A DNA stretch of 9,617 nucleotides from Verrucomicrobiota bacterium (GTDB lineage Bacteria > Verrucomicrobiota > Kiritimatiellia > Kiritimatiellales > Tichowtungiaceae), in contig JAUXCB010000034.1 of NCBI GenBank assembly GCA_030619095.1, positions 1-9,617 of the forward strand. Reading direction: 5' to 3'. Position numbers and translations under genes: made by a program. This document shows positions 1-7,586 of this stretch, one piece after another. The stretch's first letter is position 1, and each line of letters starts with the position of its first letter. The notes below the pieces were generated by a model. The model worked only from the letters and a program-made list of their open reading frames with translations, was not told where the DNA came from and did no database searches.

Positions 1-140
1 CTTTCGAAATTGAAGAGGAGAGAATGTAGAGCATTGAGCTCGCGAATCCACTCTATTTTATTCGAATCAGAAATAACCCTTCCGAAAAGAGTTCTTCCAA
101 GGTTTGGAGATTCTGTTCTTTTCAGCGTATTCTGCGGGTT

Positions 141-2177
141 GTGGATGCACTTTTTCAGCTTGTTTCAGACTATCAACCGACCGGCGACCAGCCACAAGCG
201 ATTGAGGCGCTTTGCCGTGGACTGGATTCCAGCCAGCGCTTTCAAACATTGGAAGGGGTTACCGGCTCCGGTAAGACGTTCACGATTGCCAACGTTATTG
301 CGAGGCAGGGGCGCCCCACGCTGGTGATGTCCCATAATAAAACCCTCGCGGCCCAGCTCTATGCCGAGCTGAAGAATTTTTTTCCGAACAATGCGGTTGA
401 ATTCTTTATCAGCTACTACGACTACTACCAGCCGGAAGCCTACATTCCGCAGACAGACACCTTCATTGAGAAGGATGCCTCCATCAACTCCGAGATTGAG
501 CGCCTTCGGCTGGCGGCGACCGACAGCCTGCTCAGCCGTGACGATGTGATCATTGTCGCTTCTGTTTCCTGTATCTACGGCCTCGGTTCGCCGGAGGATT
601 ACCGTGAAATGGTTTTTTCCGCAACCACTGGCGAAGAGTGCGGGCGCGATGTGATGCTCGAAAAGCTGGTGGCCATTCAGTATGAGCGAAACGACTATGA
701 GCCATCGCCCGGCACCTTTCGTGTACGCGGCGATACCGTCGACATTTTCCCCTCCTATGCCACATACGGGATTCGGATTCAATTTTTTGGGGCGGAGATT
801 GATTCTATCCGCCGAATTGATGCACGGACATCCGGGGCGGAAGAGACTCTTGAGCGGATCACAATTTCGCCGGCAAAGCACTTTGTGATGCCTGTTGAAA
901 AACTCGAACCTGCCATTATTCGTATTGAGGCGGAGCTCGAGGAGCGGGTGCGGTGGCTTGAGGCCCGCGACAAGCTGATCGAAGCCCAGCGCATTCGGAT
1001 GCGGACGACCTATGACATTGAGATGATGCGCGAAATTGGCTATTGCGGCGGTATTGAAAACTATTCCCGCCATCTTGGTGCGCGAGCGGCGGGCGAGCGG
1101 CCCGCTTGTCTGATGGATTATTTCCCAAAAAACTTCCTGACCATCGTCGATGAATCGCACGTTACGCTTCCGCAGGTGCGCGGCATGTTCAATGGCGACC
1201 AAGCACGCAAAGGCACGTTGGTGGAGCATGGCTTTCGTCTTCCCTCCGCGCTCGACAATCGACCGCTCGAATTTAATGAATTCCTCGAGATCACCGACTC
1301 GATGATCTTCACCACCGCAACGCCCGGGCCATTTGAAGTTCAGAAAGCCGGCCGGCCCATTGAGCAGATTATTCGTCCAACCGGCATTGTTGATCCCCCG
1401 GTCGATGTCCGTCCGCTTCAGGGGCAGATCGACGATGTGATGGAGGAAATCCGCGCCCGCGCCGAGCGCGGCGAACGGACGCTGGTCACCACGCTGACCA
1501 AACGTACATCCGAAGACCTGACCGATTACCTCAAAAAGGTCGGCTTGCGGGTGGAGTATCTCCACTCAGATGTGTCCGCATTGGATCGGGTTGACATTTT
1601 GCGCGGATTGCGTAAAGCGGAATTCGATTGTTTGATTGGGATCAATCTGCTCCGGGAAGGGCTCGACCTGCCGGAGGTATCACTGGTTGCCATTCTCGAT
1701 GCGGATAAGGAGGGCTTTTTGCGCTCGGAAACCGCACTGGTGCAGACGGCAGGCCGCGCCGCGCGCCACGTGGACGGCAAGGTGATCATGTATGCCGATA
1801 AAATGACCGGGTCCATGCAACGGATGATTGACGTGACGAACCACCGGCGCGAAAAGCAGGTCGCTTATAACAAGGAACACGGGGTGGTTCCGCAGTCCAT
1901 CCAGAAGGAGATTTCCGAAAGCCTGAAGCGGGGTGCTGAAGAGGTAGAGGAGATGGTGGTGCGCGAAACCGGAGAGAGCTACAACGTGAATCAGGTTATT
2001 CACGAAATCGAGCAGGAGATGGTCGAAGCGGCTGAAAAGCTGGAGTTTGAGCGCGCCGCGCTTCTTCGCGATGAGTTATATGAGCTGAAATCATCCATTG
2101 AACCGAACCCAGCGCCCGAAAAACGGAAAATGCTTTATAAAGGGCGGAAAATGAGAGGGCGTACGTCGGGATGTTGA
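141..2177 (+). CDS. uvrB: UvrABC excinuclease subunit B
   Basis: UvrB is the damage-verifying helicase-like subunit of nucleotide excision repair; it is loaded by UvrA in the cytoplasm and then recruits UvrC for incision. The 678-residue product is the usual family length. Visible motifs in order: the N-terminal Y-x-P-T-GDQPQAI motif, Walker A GVTGSGKT at 39-46, the damage-probing beta-hairpin with Tyr92, 93, 95, 96, 101 and Phe108 (the same numbers as in E. coli), DESH Walker B at 337-340, helicase motifs near TTLTKRTSEDLTDYL and QTAGRAARH, and a C-terminal UVR coiled motif around 629-663 that contacts UvrC. The start is GTG at 141: the frame is open back to a TAG at 27-29 but has no ATG, and the motif numbering supports GTG. 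No clear Shine-Dalgarno or LexA-type box is seen in 1-140, which holds only a small palindrome (TCCAA-GGT-TTGGA, 96-108). The gene converges on the phosphate transporter. Confidence 0.98.
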   Translation: MDALFQLVSDYQPTGDQPQAIEALCRGLDSSQRFQTLEGVTGSGKTFTIANVIARQGRPTLVMSHNKTLAAQLYAELKNFFPNNAVEFFISYYDYYQPEAYIPQTDTFIEKDASINSEIERLRLAATDSLLSRDDVIIVASVSCIYGLGSPEDYREMVFSATTGEECGRDVMLEKLVAIQYERNDYEPSPGTFRVRGDTVDIFPSYATYGIRIQFFGAEIDSIRRIDARTSGAEETLERITISPAKHFVMPVEKLEPAIIRIEAELEERVRWLEARDKLIEAQRIRMRTTYDIEMMREIGYCGGIENYSRHLGARAAGERPACLMDYFPKNFLTIVDESHVTLPQVRGMFNGDQARKGTLVEHGFRLPSALDNRPLEFNEFLEITDSMIFTTATPGPFEVQKAGRPIEQIIRPTGIVDPPVDVRPLQGQIDDVMEEIRARAERGERTLVTTLTKRTSEDLTDYLKKVGLRVEYLHSDVSALDRVDILRGLRKAEFDCLIGINLLREGLDLPEVSLVAILDADKEGFLRSETALVQTAGRAARHVDGKVIMYADKMTGSMQRMIDVTNHRREKQVAYNKEHGVVPQSIQKEISESLKRGAEEVEEMVVRETGESYNVNQVIHEIEQEMVEAAEKLEFERAALLRDELYELKSSIEPNPAPEKRKMLYKGRKMRGRTSGC

Positions 2178-2192
2178 AGAGGCGGAATGATT

Positions 2193-2225
2193 GGAGTGCT
2201 GGAAAATAAAAGAGTCCAACACTCC
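2193..2225. terminator. Hairpin between convergent genes, possible bidirectional terminator
   Basis: GGAGTGCTGG (2193-2202) and CCAACACTCC (2216-2225) pair at 9 of 10 positions around a 13-nt A-rich loop. It sits 15 bases after the uvrB stop and 24 bases before the stop of the opposing transporter gene, where a shared terminator would be expected. Neither side has a strong T-run, so efficiency as an intrinsic terminator is uncertain. Confidence 0.5.
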
Positions 2226-2249
2226 TTAAGTGTCCATGAATCCATTCTC

Positions 2250-3923
2250 TTATTTCTCGCCTGCAATGACCTCGGAGATATTGAGCGCGTGGTCTTTCAT
2301 TCGGCGGTAGTTGTTGAGCATATCGGTGAAAACCAAACTGCTCAATGGCGAGGTTTTTCTTTCGGACAATCGCTGGAGATGCCGGCTGCGGTATTCTTTC
2401 ATCAAACGGGTGATGAGTTCGCTGTCCGATTGAGCCTTGTCAAGAATGTCGGGGTTCTCCTCTTGTTCGGCCTGGTTGACCATCACGACATATTGGGTCA
2501 CCTTGCTGTGCAGGACAGCGAGCTCCTCGCGACCTTCTTTTGGGATGGTTAGTTGGTTTGCCCGCAGTTTTACATGGCCCTTGAGAACGTTTACAAGATA
2601 GTCGCTGAGGCTTTACTCGTCGGCCATGCGCATCTGACGGCGTGCTTCCTCCATGACATCATGCGGAACTTGCCCGGTGATCATGTTGCTGAGGAAGACC
2701 ACGATTTCCTTCTGCACGTTGTCCAGAATGTTCTCATAGTGGAAGATCTTGTTCTCCAGCCCATCGAGTTGCTCGTCGCTGGCGAGGACTTCGCCCAGCC
2801 AACTCCCCATTTTTTCGACGCTCTCCGCCATGAACAGAATCTGCTTTTTCGACTGCACAATGCCCAATGTCGGCGTGTCGAGCATACGGATGTCGAAGTA
2901 GGTGAGACGATTGATTTCCTCGATTTTCTTTTCGGGGACGATCTTTTCAACCAATCGCGCCAATGGGTGCATTAAAGGAAGGAAGATCAGGGCGTTGATC
3001 ACGTTGAATCCTGTATGCACCAGAGCAATTTTTGCCGTGGAGAGATCTTTCATTTTCGGGTTTTGGACCATGAAATCTTGGATATGACCAAAGACCCAGT
3101 TGATTCCATCGAGATAAATAAAGAAGAAAGGAATCAGCCAGAGAGTGCCGACGACATTAAAGATAACGTGTGCGTAGGCCGCTCGTTTGGCATTGGTGGA
3201 GGTGCCGATGGAGGCGAGGAAGGCGGTGACGGTGGTGCCGATGTTCAGTCCGAGCACGAGTGCCGCTGCCGTGTCGAACCCGATGATTCCGGTTTGCACC
3301 AAGGTGATCGTGATGCCGATGGTCGCAGAGGAGGATTGCACAATCATGGTGGCAAGGCAGCCGAAGAAGGCACATTTTAGCACGCCGAGGTAGGTGGTTC
3401 CGTTCATGACTGTGAAGGCTTGCGTAAGGTATTCCTTCACCTCGGGGGTTTCGAACGCTTCTCCCATGGTGGTGAGCCCGAAGAACACCATGCCCAGCCC
3501 CAGTAAGGCCATGGCGATGTAGCGTACGCGTTCGCGTTTTGAAAAGAGGAAGAAGAACGCAGCTACACCGAGCATCGGCAGGCCGAACTTGCTGATTTTG
3601 AGCGCAATGATCCATGCGGTGATGGTGGTGCCGATATTGGCACCGAGGATGACCCCGATGGACTGCATGAGCGTCATAAATCCACTGTTCACAAAGCCGA
3701 CGACCATCACGGTAGTCACGGAGCTTGATTGCACGATTCCGGTGATGAGCGTTCCCATGGCACAGGCCATGATACGGTTGTCCGTCACTGCGCTGATCAT
3801 TTTACGCAATCGGTTTCCGGCAACGGCCTGCATGCCTTCGGACATATGTTTCATGCCTAATAGAAAAATACCCAGTCCGCCGATGACTTTGAATAGAATG
3901 GGAAGAAGAAGATCTGTGCTCAT
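2250..3923 (-). pseudogene. Na+/phosphate cotransporter (NptA/YjbB type), interrupted by an in-frame TAA
   Basis: The product is an inner-membrane sodium-phosphate symporter of the Na_Pi_cotrans family with a C-terminal PhoU-like helical domain. Two inverted repeats carry the family signatures: QSSS at 65-68 and 196-199, GANIGTT at 94-100 and GLNIGTT at 225-231, amid about eight hydrophobic segments. ATG at 3923 has an upstream AAGGAA ribosome site at good spacing. Codon 437 (2615-2613) is TAA, but the same frame stays open after it for another 120 codons, and these read as the rest of the PhoU-like domain (SLSDYLVNVLKGHVKLR... to ...ISEVIAGEK) before the real TAA at 2252-2250. The full frame is about 557 codons, a normal length. 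The membrane part might still be made as a 436-residue protein ending at ...RRQMRMADE. The alternative is a base-calling error. Family assignment is firm; the functional state is not. Confidence 0.9.
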
Positions 3924-3964
3924 GGTGGAATTCCTTGGCTTTCGTTAGTCTAAATAAGGAGGGC

Positions 3965-3993
3965 ACTGTATATTTCAGAAGGGCATTAGTCAA
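3965..3993 (-). promoter_or_regulatory. Candidate promoter of the phosphate cotransporter gene
   Basis: On the minus strand TTGACT (3993-3988) matches the -35 consensus at 5 of 6 positions. TACAGT (3970-3965) lies 17 bases further and TATACA 15 bases further as possible -10 boxes, about 42 bases before the ATG. No recognisable Pho box was found. Nearby TTAGAG occurs twice, separated by TTCGA. This rests on consensus matching alone. Confidence 0.3.
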
Positions 3994-4094
3994 ATTTTAG
4001 CACGGCTCTAATCGAACTCTAACAATGCCCCGATAGATTGTTCGAAGTTTCAAGCGGAAGGCAGGTTTTAAGAGTTTTTCCGACCAATAGATAA

Positions 4095-4286
4095 ATGGAG
4101 AAAAAGAAACTTTCCAGCAGTAAATATGAAAGCATCCATGACTTCTACCTCGGTCTGAACTATTTTCTCTATGGTCATAAATTGAAATGGCAGACGGGCG
4201 TTGAGTATAACCTCGCGCAAAATGATGCGCCGGGGGATGACTATAATGGATGGGGCATCACCTCCGGCATTCGCCTCAGCTGGTAA
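4095..4286 (+). pseudogene. C-terminal remnant of a phosphate-selective porin (OprP/OprO-like)
   Basis: This is a 63-codon frame whose product reads as the last beta-strands of an outer-membrane barrel: alternating strands HDFYLGLNYFLYGHKLKW and GWGITSGIRLSW, with a C-terminal tryptophan as required for Bam-mediated assembly. The GLNYFLYGHKLKWQTGVEYN pattern resembles the end of phosphate-selective porins O and P, which are several hundred residues long. The ATG at 4095 directly follows an in-frame TAA (4092-4094) and has no Shine-Dalgarno, so it is probably not a true start: the 5' part of the gene is missing. It lies divergent to the Na+/phosphate cotransporter, consistent with a former phosphate-uptake locus. 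The family call comes from motif recognition and could instead be another porin type. Confidence 0.6.
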
Positions 4287-4319
4287 TCCAACCGGATCAT
4301 TCATTACAACATCATGTAA

Positions 4320-4352
4320 GGTCGGCCTTCGAAATTTTCGGCGACCGGTTTT
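4320..4352 (+). terminator. Possible terminator after the porin remnant
   Basis: GGTCGGCC (4320-4327) pairs with GGCGACC (4340-4346) with one bulged base around TTCGAAATTTTC, followed by GGTTTTATT. It sits 34 bases after the porin stop. The stem is short and the T-run is interrupted. Confidence 0.3.
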
Positions 4353-4426
4353 ATTGGAGCTTTTCAGCTGCCTCGAAATCTCGTAGTTTGCTTGTTTGTT
4401 GAGAGAAAAACAGTCAAGTATAGCTT

Positions 4427-4891
4427 GTGAAAAACGAAAAACCACCCTGCCATTTTTTGTTCCGGGTTCTGTATTGGGTGCTGGGTGTCAGCCTGGTCAT
4501 ACTGATCGTAACGGGGGTCGGACTGCACGCCGTCGCACGACCGGGGTGGCCGCTACTTGGGCGGGTTTCGGCAAAAACGATTGAAAGCCTTGTGCTGACC
4601 GCTGAAAAAACAAAACGATCTCCAGAGAGTGTCGAAGCCCTTCGTACGCTGGATTGGGCGGTTTCGATGCCACGTAAAATAGATCTCAATAACGGAGTCG
4701 GTTTCAGTAACGGAGCCACCACTCTAGACCTCCGTGCGATATATGACGACCACTTCCTCTACGTGCGCGCTCAGTGGGTTGACCCGGGCGACAGCATCCC
4801 GTTCTGTGTCTCCGCATTTGACCACGCCGCGAAACGCCACGCCTATCACCTGGCCGTCTATACGCTTTATCTGAAACCGCCCGCCGAATAG
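4427..4891 (+). pseudogene. Membrane-anchored ethylbenzene-dehydrogenase-type heme-domain fragment
   Basis: The 154-residue product has one strong membrane helix at about 12-33 (FRVLYWVLGVSLVILIVTGV), like a cytochrome anchor. After a linker come LDWAV (75-79) and LRAIYDDHFLYVRAQWVDP (102-120). This W...A then v-x-ALYDxxxLYxxxxWxDP pattern is the opening of the EB_dh heme-binding domain, found in b- or c-type cytochromes of periplasmic electron transfer. The domain normally continues for well over 100 more residues; here the match stops at about residue 122 and an unrecognised tail (FCVSAFDHAAKRHAYHLAVY...) ends at TAG. I infer 3' truncation or an internal deletion. The GTG at 4427 follows an in-frame TAG (4421-4423) and lacks a good ribosome site, so the 5' end may also be altered. 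It ends 95 bases before the next likely start. It could also be a small intact protein of unknown function. Confidence 0.45.
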
Positions 4892-4986
4892 TTCTCAAAA
4901 TGTTTCGATCTGCCTGTGGAGCTCACGTGTGGGCGACAGTGAATCGAATTGGCCGAGCGACCCGTTTTTGTTTATTGTTTCCTGCC

Positions 4987-5367
4987 ATGAGAAAACAACC
5001 TCCAGAGCCGGATGTGTGGAAATATGATCTCGCTGACGGTTGGGAAGCACTCGCCGGAAAGACCGAGGCCGACAACGACCGGCTCAGCCTCAAAACCGCA
5101 CGGGCAAACGATCTCTGGTTCCATGTACACGGCTTGCCTGGCAGTCATCTCATCCTGCGCGGGCCGGACGGGGAGAAGGCAGGCCCCGCCGTCATCAAGG
5201 CCGCCGCCGCGATTGCCGCCTGGCACAGCAAAGCACGCAACGCGGGGGTCGTTCCCGTCTCCTGCACCGAAGCCCAACACGTTTCCAAGCCGCGCGGCGC
5301 CAAACCCGGCACCGTTCACATCAAGCGCGAAAAAACCATCAAGGTTCGCCCCGCACTCCCTGCGTAA
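4987..5367 (+). CDS. Stand-alone NFACT-R (DUF814) RNA-binding domain protein
   Basis: The 126-residue product is essentially one NFACT-R domain: ADNDRLSLKTARANDLWFHV (29-48), GLPGSHLILR (49-58), an Ala-rich helix with AAWHSKAR (77-84), then VPVSCTEAQHVSKPRGAKPG (89-108) and a final KTIKV strand. In RqcH/Tae2-type proteins this domain sits at the C-terminus and contacts tRNA and the 60S/50S subunit in ribosome quality control; here the NFACT-N, helix-hairpin-helix and coiled-coil parts are absent, so Ala-tailing activity is not expected. The role is probably RNA or ribosome binding, otherwise unknown. I prefer ATG 4987 because homology begins just after it; an in-frame ATG at 4900 adds 29 residues that look non-conserved. 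Neither start has a Shine-Dalgarno. The base composition is more GC-rich than the genes further right. Confidence 0.8.
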   Translation: MRKQPPEPDVWKYDLADGWEALAGKTEADNDRLSLKTARANDLWFHVHGLPGSHLILRGPDGEKAGPAVIKAAAAIAAWHSKARNAGVVPVSCTEAQHVSKPRGAKPGTVHIKREKTIKVRPALPA

Positions 5368-5417
5368 ATCCTCGCAGCCTTCTAATAAAGCCCTAATGCT
5401 TTTCTAACGGAGGATCT

Positions 5418-5939
5418 TCATAAGCCTTCGCGGAATATTTCATGGACGCACACCCGGATGACTTCGTCTGTCCAATCGTTGTGAATGCATACGAAAGAAA
5501 CGGGTGAAGGCAATCCTGCTACTTGGACTTTCACTTCAAATGCGCAACGTGGTTCAGCGCCTTTAGGGAGGGAATGTCGTATGGTTTCCATGATAGGAAG
5601 GCGAGAGAGTATGGCCATTCCGTACTCACCGTTCTGATAATCCATAAATCTGCCAAACCTGTGCTGCATTCCAGTTAATCGGCCAAGTTCTGCGGCAATA
5701 TCTTGATTTCCGCTTCGTTTGCAGTTCTTGTCCACTTCCTGTAGTGCTACCAAGTCGGGTTTCAGTGCGGAGATCACTTTTGCGATTCGTTTGAGATCAA
5801 CCCGTCTGTCCAATCCTTCGCCATGTCGAATGTTGTAGGACACAATCCTGATGGATTGCAGTCTGTCCTGGCCATTTGCTTGCATGATATGACTACCCAA
5901 AAGGCTTGCTACTCCTAACATGATAAAGATGCGACTCAT
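5418..5939 (-). pseudogene. Secreted endonuclease/exonuclease/phosphatase-family protein, C-terminally truncated
   Basis: The product belongs to the EEP metallohydrolase superfamily (DNase I-like fold). It starts with a probable signal peptide (about 1-23, ending QANGQ), so it is predicted to be exported. Visible motifs: SYNIRHG (34-40, metal-site Asn36), DLVALQEVD (62-70, metal ligand Glu68), YGMAILSR (106-113) and CIHNDWTDE (151-159, the His/Asn of the catalytic core, His-153 shared). The usual later motifs, a GDFN block and a terminal SDH block, are missing: similarity ends at about residue 162 and the frame stops at 173 after RVCVHEIFREGL, where about 250-280 residues are usual. ATG 5939 has AAGGAA upstream. 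Only 50 bases separate its stop from the NFACT-R stop, so a deletion brought the two together. Without the terminal His/Asp motifs it is unlikely to be active. Confidence 0.8.
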
Positions 5940-5994
5940 TTGCTTTCCTTGTATCCAGACCTTATGGCTGAAGTTGGTGGTGCCACGGCCTTTT

Positions 5995-6106
5995 CCTTTT
6001 TAAAATAGGCGGCGTGCCCCATGGGATGGTCTCGTGGGCTGCTCCGGAGAACCGGAGCCTATCCAACATTGTATTAAGCAATGCAATATAAACCAAAGGA
6101 CACGCC
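5995..6106 (+). ncRNA. Structured leader of an IS110-type element, candidate bridge RNA (outer limits unknown)
   Basis: Some IS110-family elements encode a bridge RNA in the non-coding left end just before the transposase, with loops that pair to donor and target DNA. The roughly 110 bases before the transposase start here hold a perfect hairpin GCTCCGG-AGAA-CCGGAGC (6041-6058), flanked by GGAT (6024-6027) and ATCC (6061-6064) that can extend the stem across an asymmetric internal loop. Position and structure fit; no loop-target match was demonstrated, and the element is dead. Confidence 0.3.
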
Positions 6107-6262
6107 ATGAAAAAAGTATACATCGGGATCGATGCTCACAAAGACTCAAATGTTGTTGCCTTAAAGGAAAAGCAGAAAAGAGAAAAGGGGTCCAATAAAG
6201 GCACTTACTTAAGCGGCTTAAGGAAGTGCCATTCCGGACCCTTTGCTCATTTAGTGGGCTGA
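6107..6262 (+). pseudogene. IS110-family transposase, N-terminal remnant
   Basis: The frame opens with ATG behind an AAAGGA ribosome site and reads MKKVYIGIDAHKDSNVVAL, the first beta-strand of the RuvC-like DEDD domain of IS110-family transposases; Asp9 in GID is the first catalytic acidic residue. After about 19 codons the similarity ends. The remaining codons (KEKQKREKGSNKG...) run through an A-rich stretch and a REP-like hairpin to TGA at 6260-6262. A complete transposase has roughly 300-400 residues, so about 95% of the gene is lost. The right end of the element was not found in the window. The remnant points toward the 3' end of the opine dehydrogenase gene. Confidence 0.75.
6187..6241. 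repeat. REP-like nested hairpin, probable terminator for the opine dehydrogenase gene
   Basis: GGGTCC (6188-6193) pairs with GGACCC (6236-6241), GGCACTT (6200-6206) with AAGTGCC (6224-6230), and CTTAAG (6208-6213) with CTTAAG (6217-6222) over a CGG loop. The AAAAGGGGTCC head resembles REP elements mobilised by Y1 (RAYT) transposases. Read on the minus strand the hairpin is followed by CCCCTTTTCTCTTTTC, so it can act as an intrinsic terminator 31 bases past the dehydrogenase stop. A small extra stem, TGGGCT/AGCCCA, overlaps that stop (6255-6279). Confidence 0.75.
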
Positions 6263-6271
6263 AAACAGAAG

Positions 6272-7486
6272 TTAGCCCAGTATGTCATCGATGCTGTTAA
6301 GGCCATACACCGGGGGAATACCGGACATGAATTCCGTGGTCAGGCTTTCGCTGTCCAATAACAATTTATTCCCCTCGATGATCTTCTCATTACGCAACTG
6401 CTGGGCCCAGTCGATGATGCTGTCAATGGTTGGAACGTCCAGAGTTAGTTGGTCGGCAATCCATTTTGCGATGCACAGGCCATAATGAATATCGTCTGTA
6501 AAGAAGCGGTGGTCCTTGTCTATGACCCATTCGCCGCTTTCTAATTGAATGGTGGGTGGTTTGATGGCTCCCAACGTCAGCGAAGTCGTGAATGACTCCC
6601 GAATGTCGGTGTTTTTCGACTGGTGTGAGAGTCGCTCCAGACTCAGATAATCAAGCATATATTGAAAATCCTGCTGAGGATATTTTGCCTTGATGGCCTC
6701 TCGAATTTTAGAGTAATCCACGTCTAATTCCTGTAGAAGGTCGGCTGATTTTTGGTCATAGTCGCGGTAAAAATAGGGGATATCTTCTTTGTGTTCCCAT
6801 TTCCCATCGTATCTTAGAAACAAACCGTAGCAACGCGATGGATGGATGATTTGGTTGTCGACAGATAGAGTCAGTGACAAAAAATTAGCGGCCTGTCGGA
6901 AAGACCCTTTTTTCAGCCATCGCTCGCAAATATTCTTCAACAAAATGTCATTGAGCTCAGAGAAACGATTCGGCGGTGACACCGCCACGATATTGATCTC
7001 GTGACAACCATAGGTCACTCCCACCTTGCCATACTCAATGATCCGGCAAATCCACGGAATCAAACCGACGGAAAAGGTGGTGATATTGCTCAAATCAAAT
7101 TTTTTCTTGATCTCATCGACCATCCAGTTAAATCCTGCCTGACCATAGATGGTCCCCACAAACACCTCTTTGTCTTTCGCAAGATGTGGTGCCAGGCCGT
7201 GCAGAGCGAAGCGGTATTTGCATACAGGCATGCACAAAATCACAAAACGTGCCTGTGGAATGACCTCAGCCGGATTATCACTGACTTTCGTCAGTGTACC
7301 ACTAAACTCTTCCTGGATTTCCCCATGAATCGTGTGCAATTGAACATCGACCTTCTGGGACCATTCCTTTGGTTTCCGCGTGAGAAGGTTGACGGAAAAA
7401 CCCGCTCCGGAAAGAAAAGGAATCAAAACATGCGCACTACTACCGCCACCGACAATCGTAACCTCTTTTTTTTCGTGTTCAGTCAT
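6272..7486 (-). CDS. Opine dehydrogenase family protein (octopine/nopaline dehydrogenase type)
   Basis: A 404-residue cytoplasmic NAD(P)-dependent oxidoreductase, predicted to reduce the imine formed between an amino acid (or amine) and a 2-oxo acid. The Rossmann nucleotide-binding motif VGGGSSAH is at 12-19 and FVILCMPVCKY (81-91) is the following strand. The C-terminal Octopine_DH domain shows DNQIIHPSR (210-218, His215 as likely catalytic base), a run of helices, and FFTDDIHYGL (328-337, Asp332 as likely catalytic partner), then DVPTIDSIIDW. Length and motif order are complete. ATG 7486 has GAGG six bases upstream. No nicotianamine-synthase-like or metallophore-export gene is next to it, so the staphylopine-type role is not supported by context; the substrate is unknown. 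It looks AT-richer than uvrB, lies between an IS remnant and an attC-like site, and may have been acquired. Confidence 0.85.
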   Translation of the reverse strand: MTEHEKKEVTIVGGGSSAHVLIPFLSGAGFSVNLLTRKPKEWSQKVDVQLHTIHGEIQEEFSGTLTKVSDNPAEVIPQARFVILCMPVCKYRFALHGLAPHLAKDKEVFVGTIYGQAGFNWMVDEIKKKFDLSNITTFSVGLIPWICRIIEYGKVGVTYGCHEINIVAVSPPNRFSELNDILLKNICERWLKKGSFRQAANFLSLTLSVDNQIIHPSRCYGLFLRYDGKWEHKEDIPYFYRDYDQKSADLLQELDVDYSKIREAIKAKYPQQDFQYMLDYLSLERLSHQSKNTDIRESFTTSLTLGAIKPPTIQLESGEWVIDKDHRFFTDDIHYGLCIAKWIADQLTLDVPTIDSIIDWAQQLRNEKIIEGNKLLLDSESLTTEFMSGIPPVYGLNSIDDILG

Positions 7487-7537
7487 GCTGCCTCTTTTTT
7501 GTTTACAATTTTAATAATGACAAAACCCTTCTTAGGA

Positions 7538-7567
7538 CTATCTGTTAAGAGTTATTTCTTTCTTCAT
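7538..7567 (-). CDS. Possible 9-residue leader peptide before the opine dehydrogenase
   Basis: MKKEITLNR is encoded just after the attC-like site, with an AGGAGGAG ribosome site about 10 bases before its ATG, stronger than most in this window. It ends 51 bases before the dehydrogenase ATG. It might couple translation to the downstream gene or be the 5' scrap of a lost gene. Nothing but the ribosome site supports translation. Confidence 0.25.
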   Translation of the reverse strand: MKKEITLNR

Positions 7568-7586
7568 TCTTACAACTCCTCCTGCC

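Noticed and set aside
113..127. LexA/SOS-like box before uvrB (CTGTTCTTTTCAG)
   Set aside because: The half-site spacing and symmetry do not match a known LexA operator well, and LexA sites in this kind of organism are uncertain.
165..1565. 466-codon open frame antisense to uvrB
   Set aside because: It lies fully opposite a strongly conserved gene, has no recognisable domain, and is explained by codon bias of uvrB.
2613..2615. Stop-codon recoding (selenocysteine or pyrrolysine) in the transporter
   Set aside because: The codon is TAA, which neither system uses, and no recoding element is evident.
2187..2975. Two plus-strand frames of 121 and 140 codons
   Set aside because: They are complementary to the transporter's PhoU-like region and carry no family motifs.
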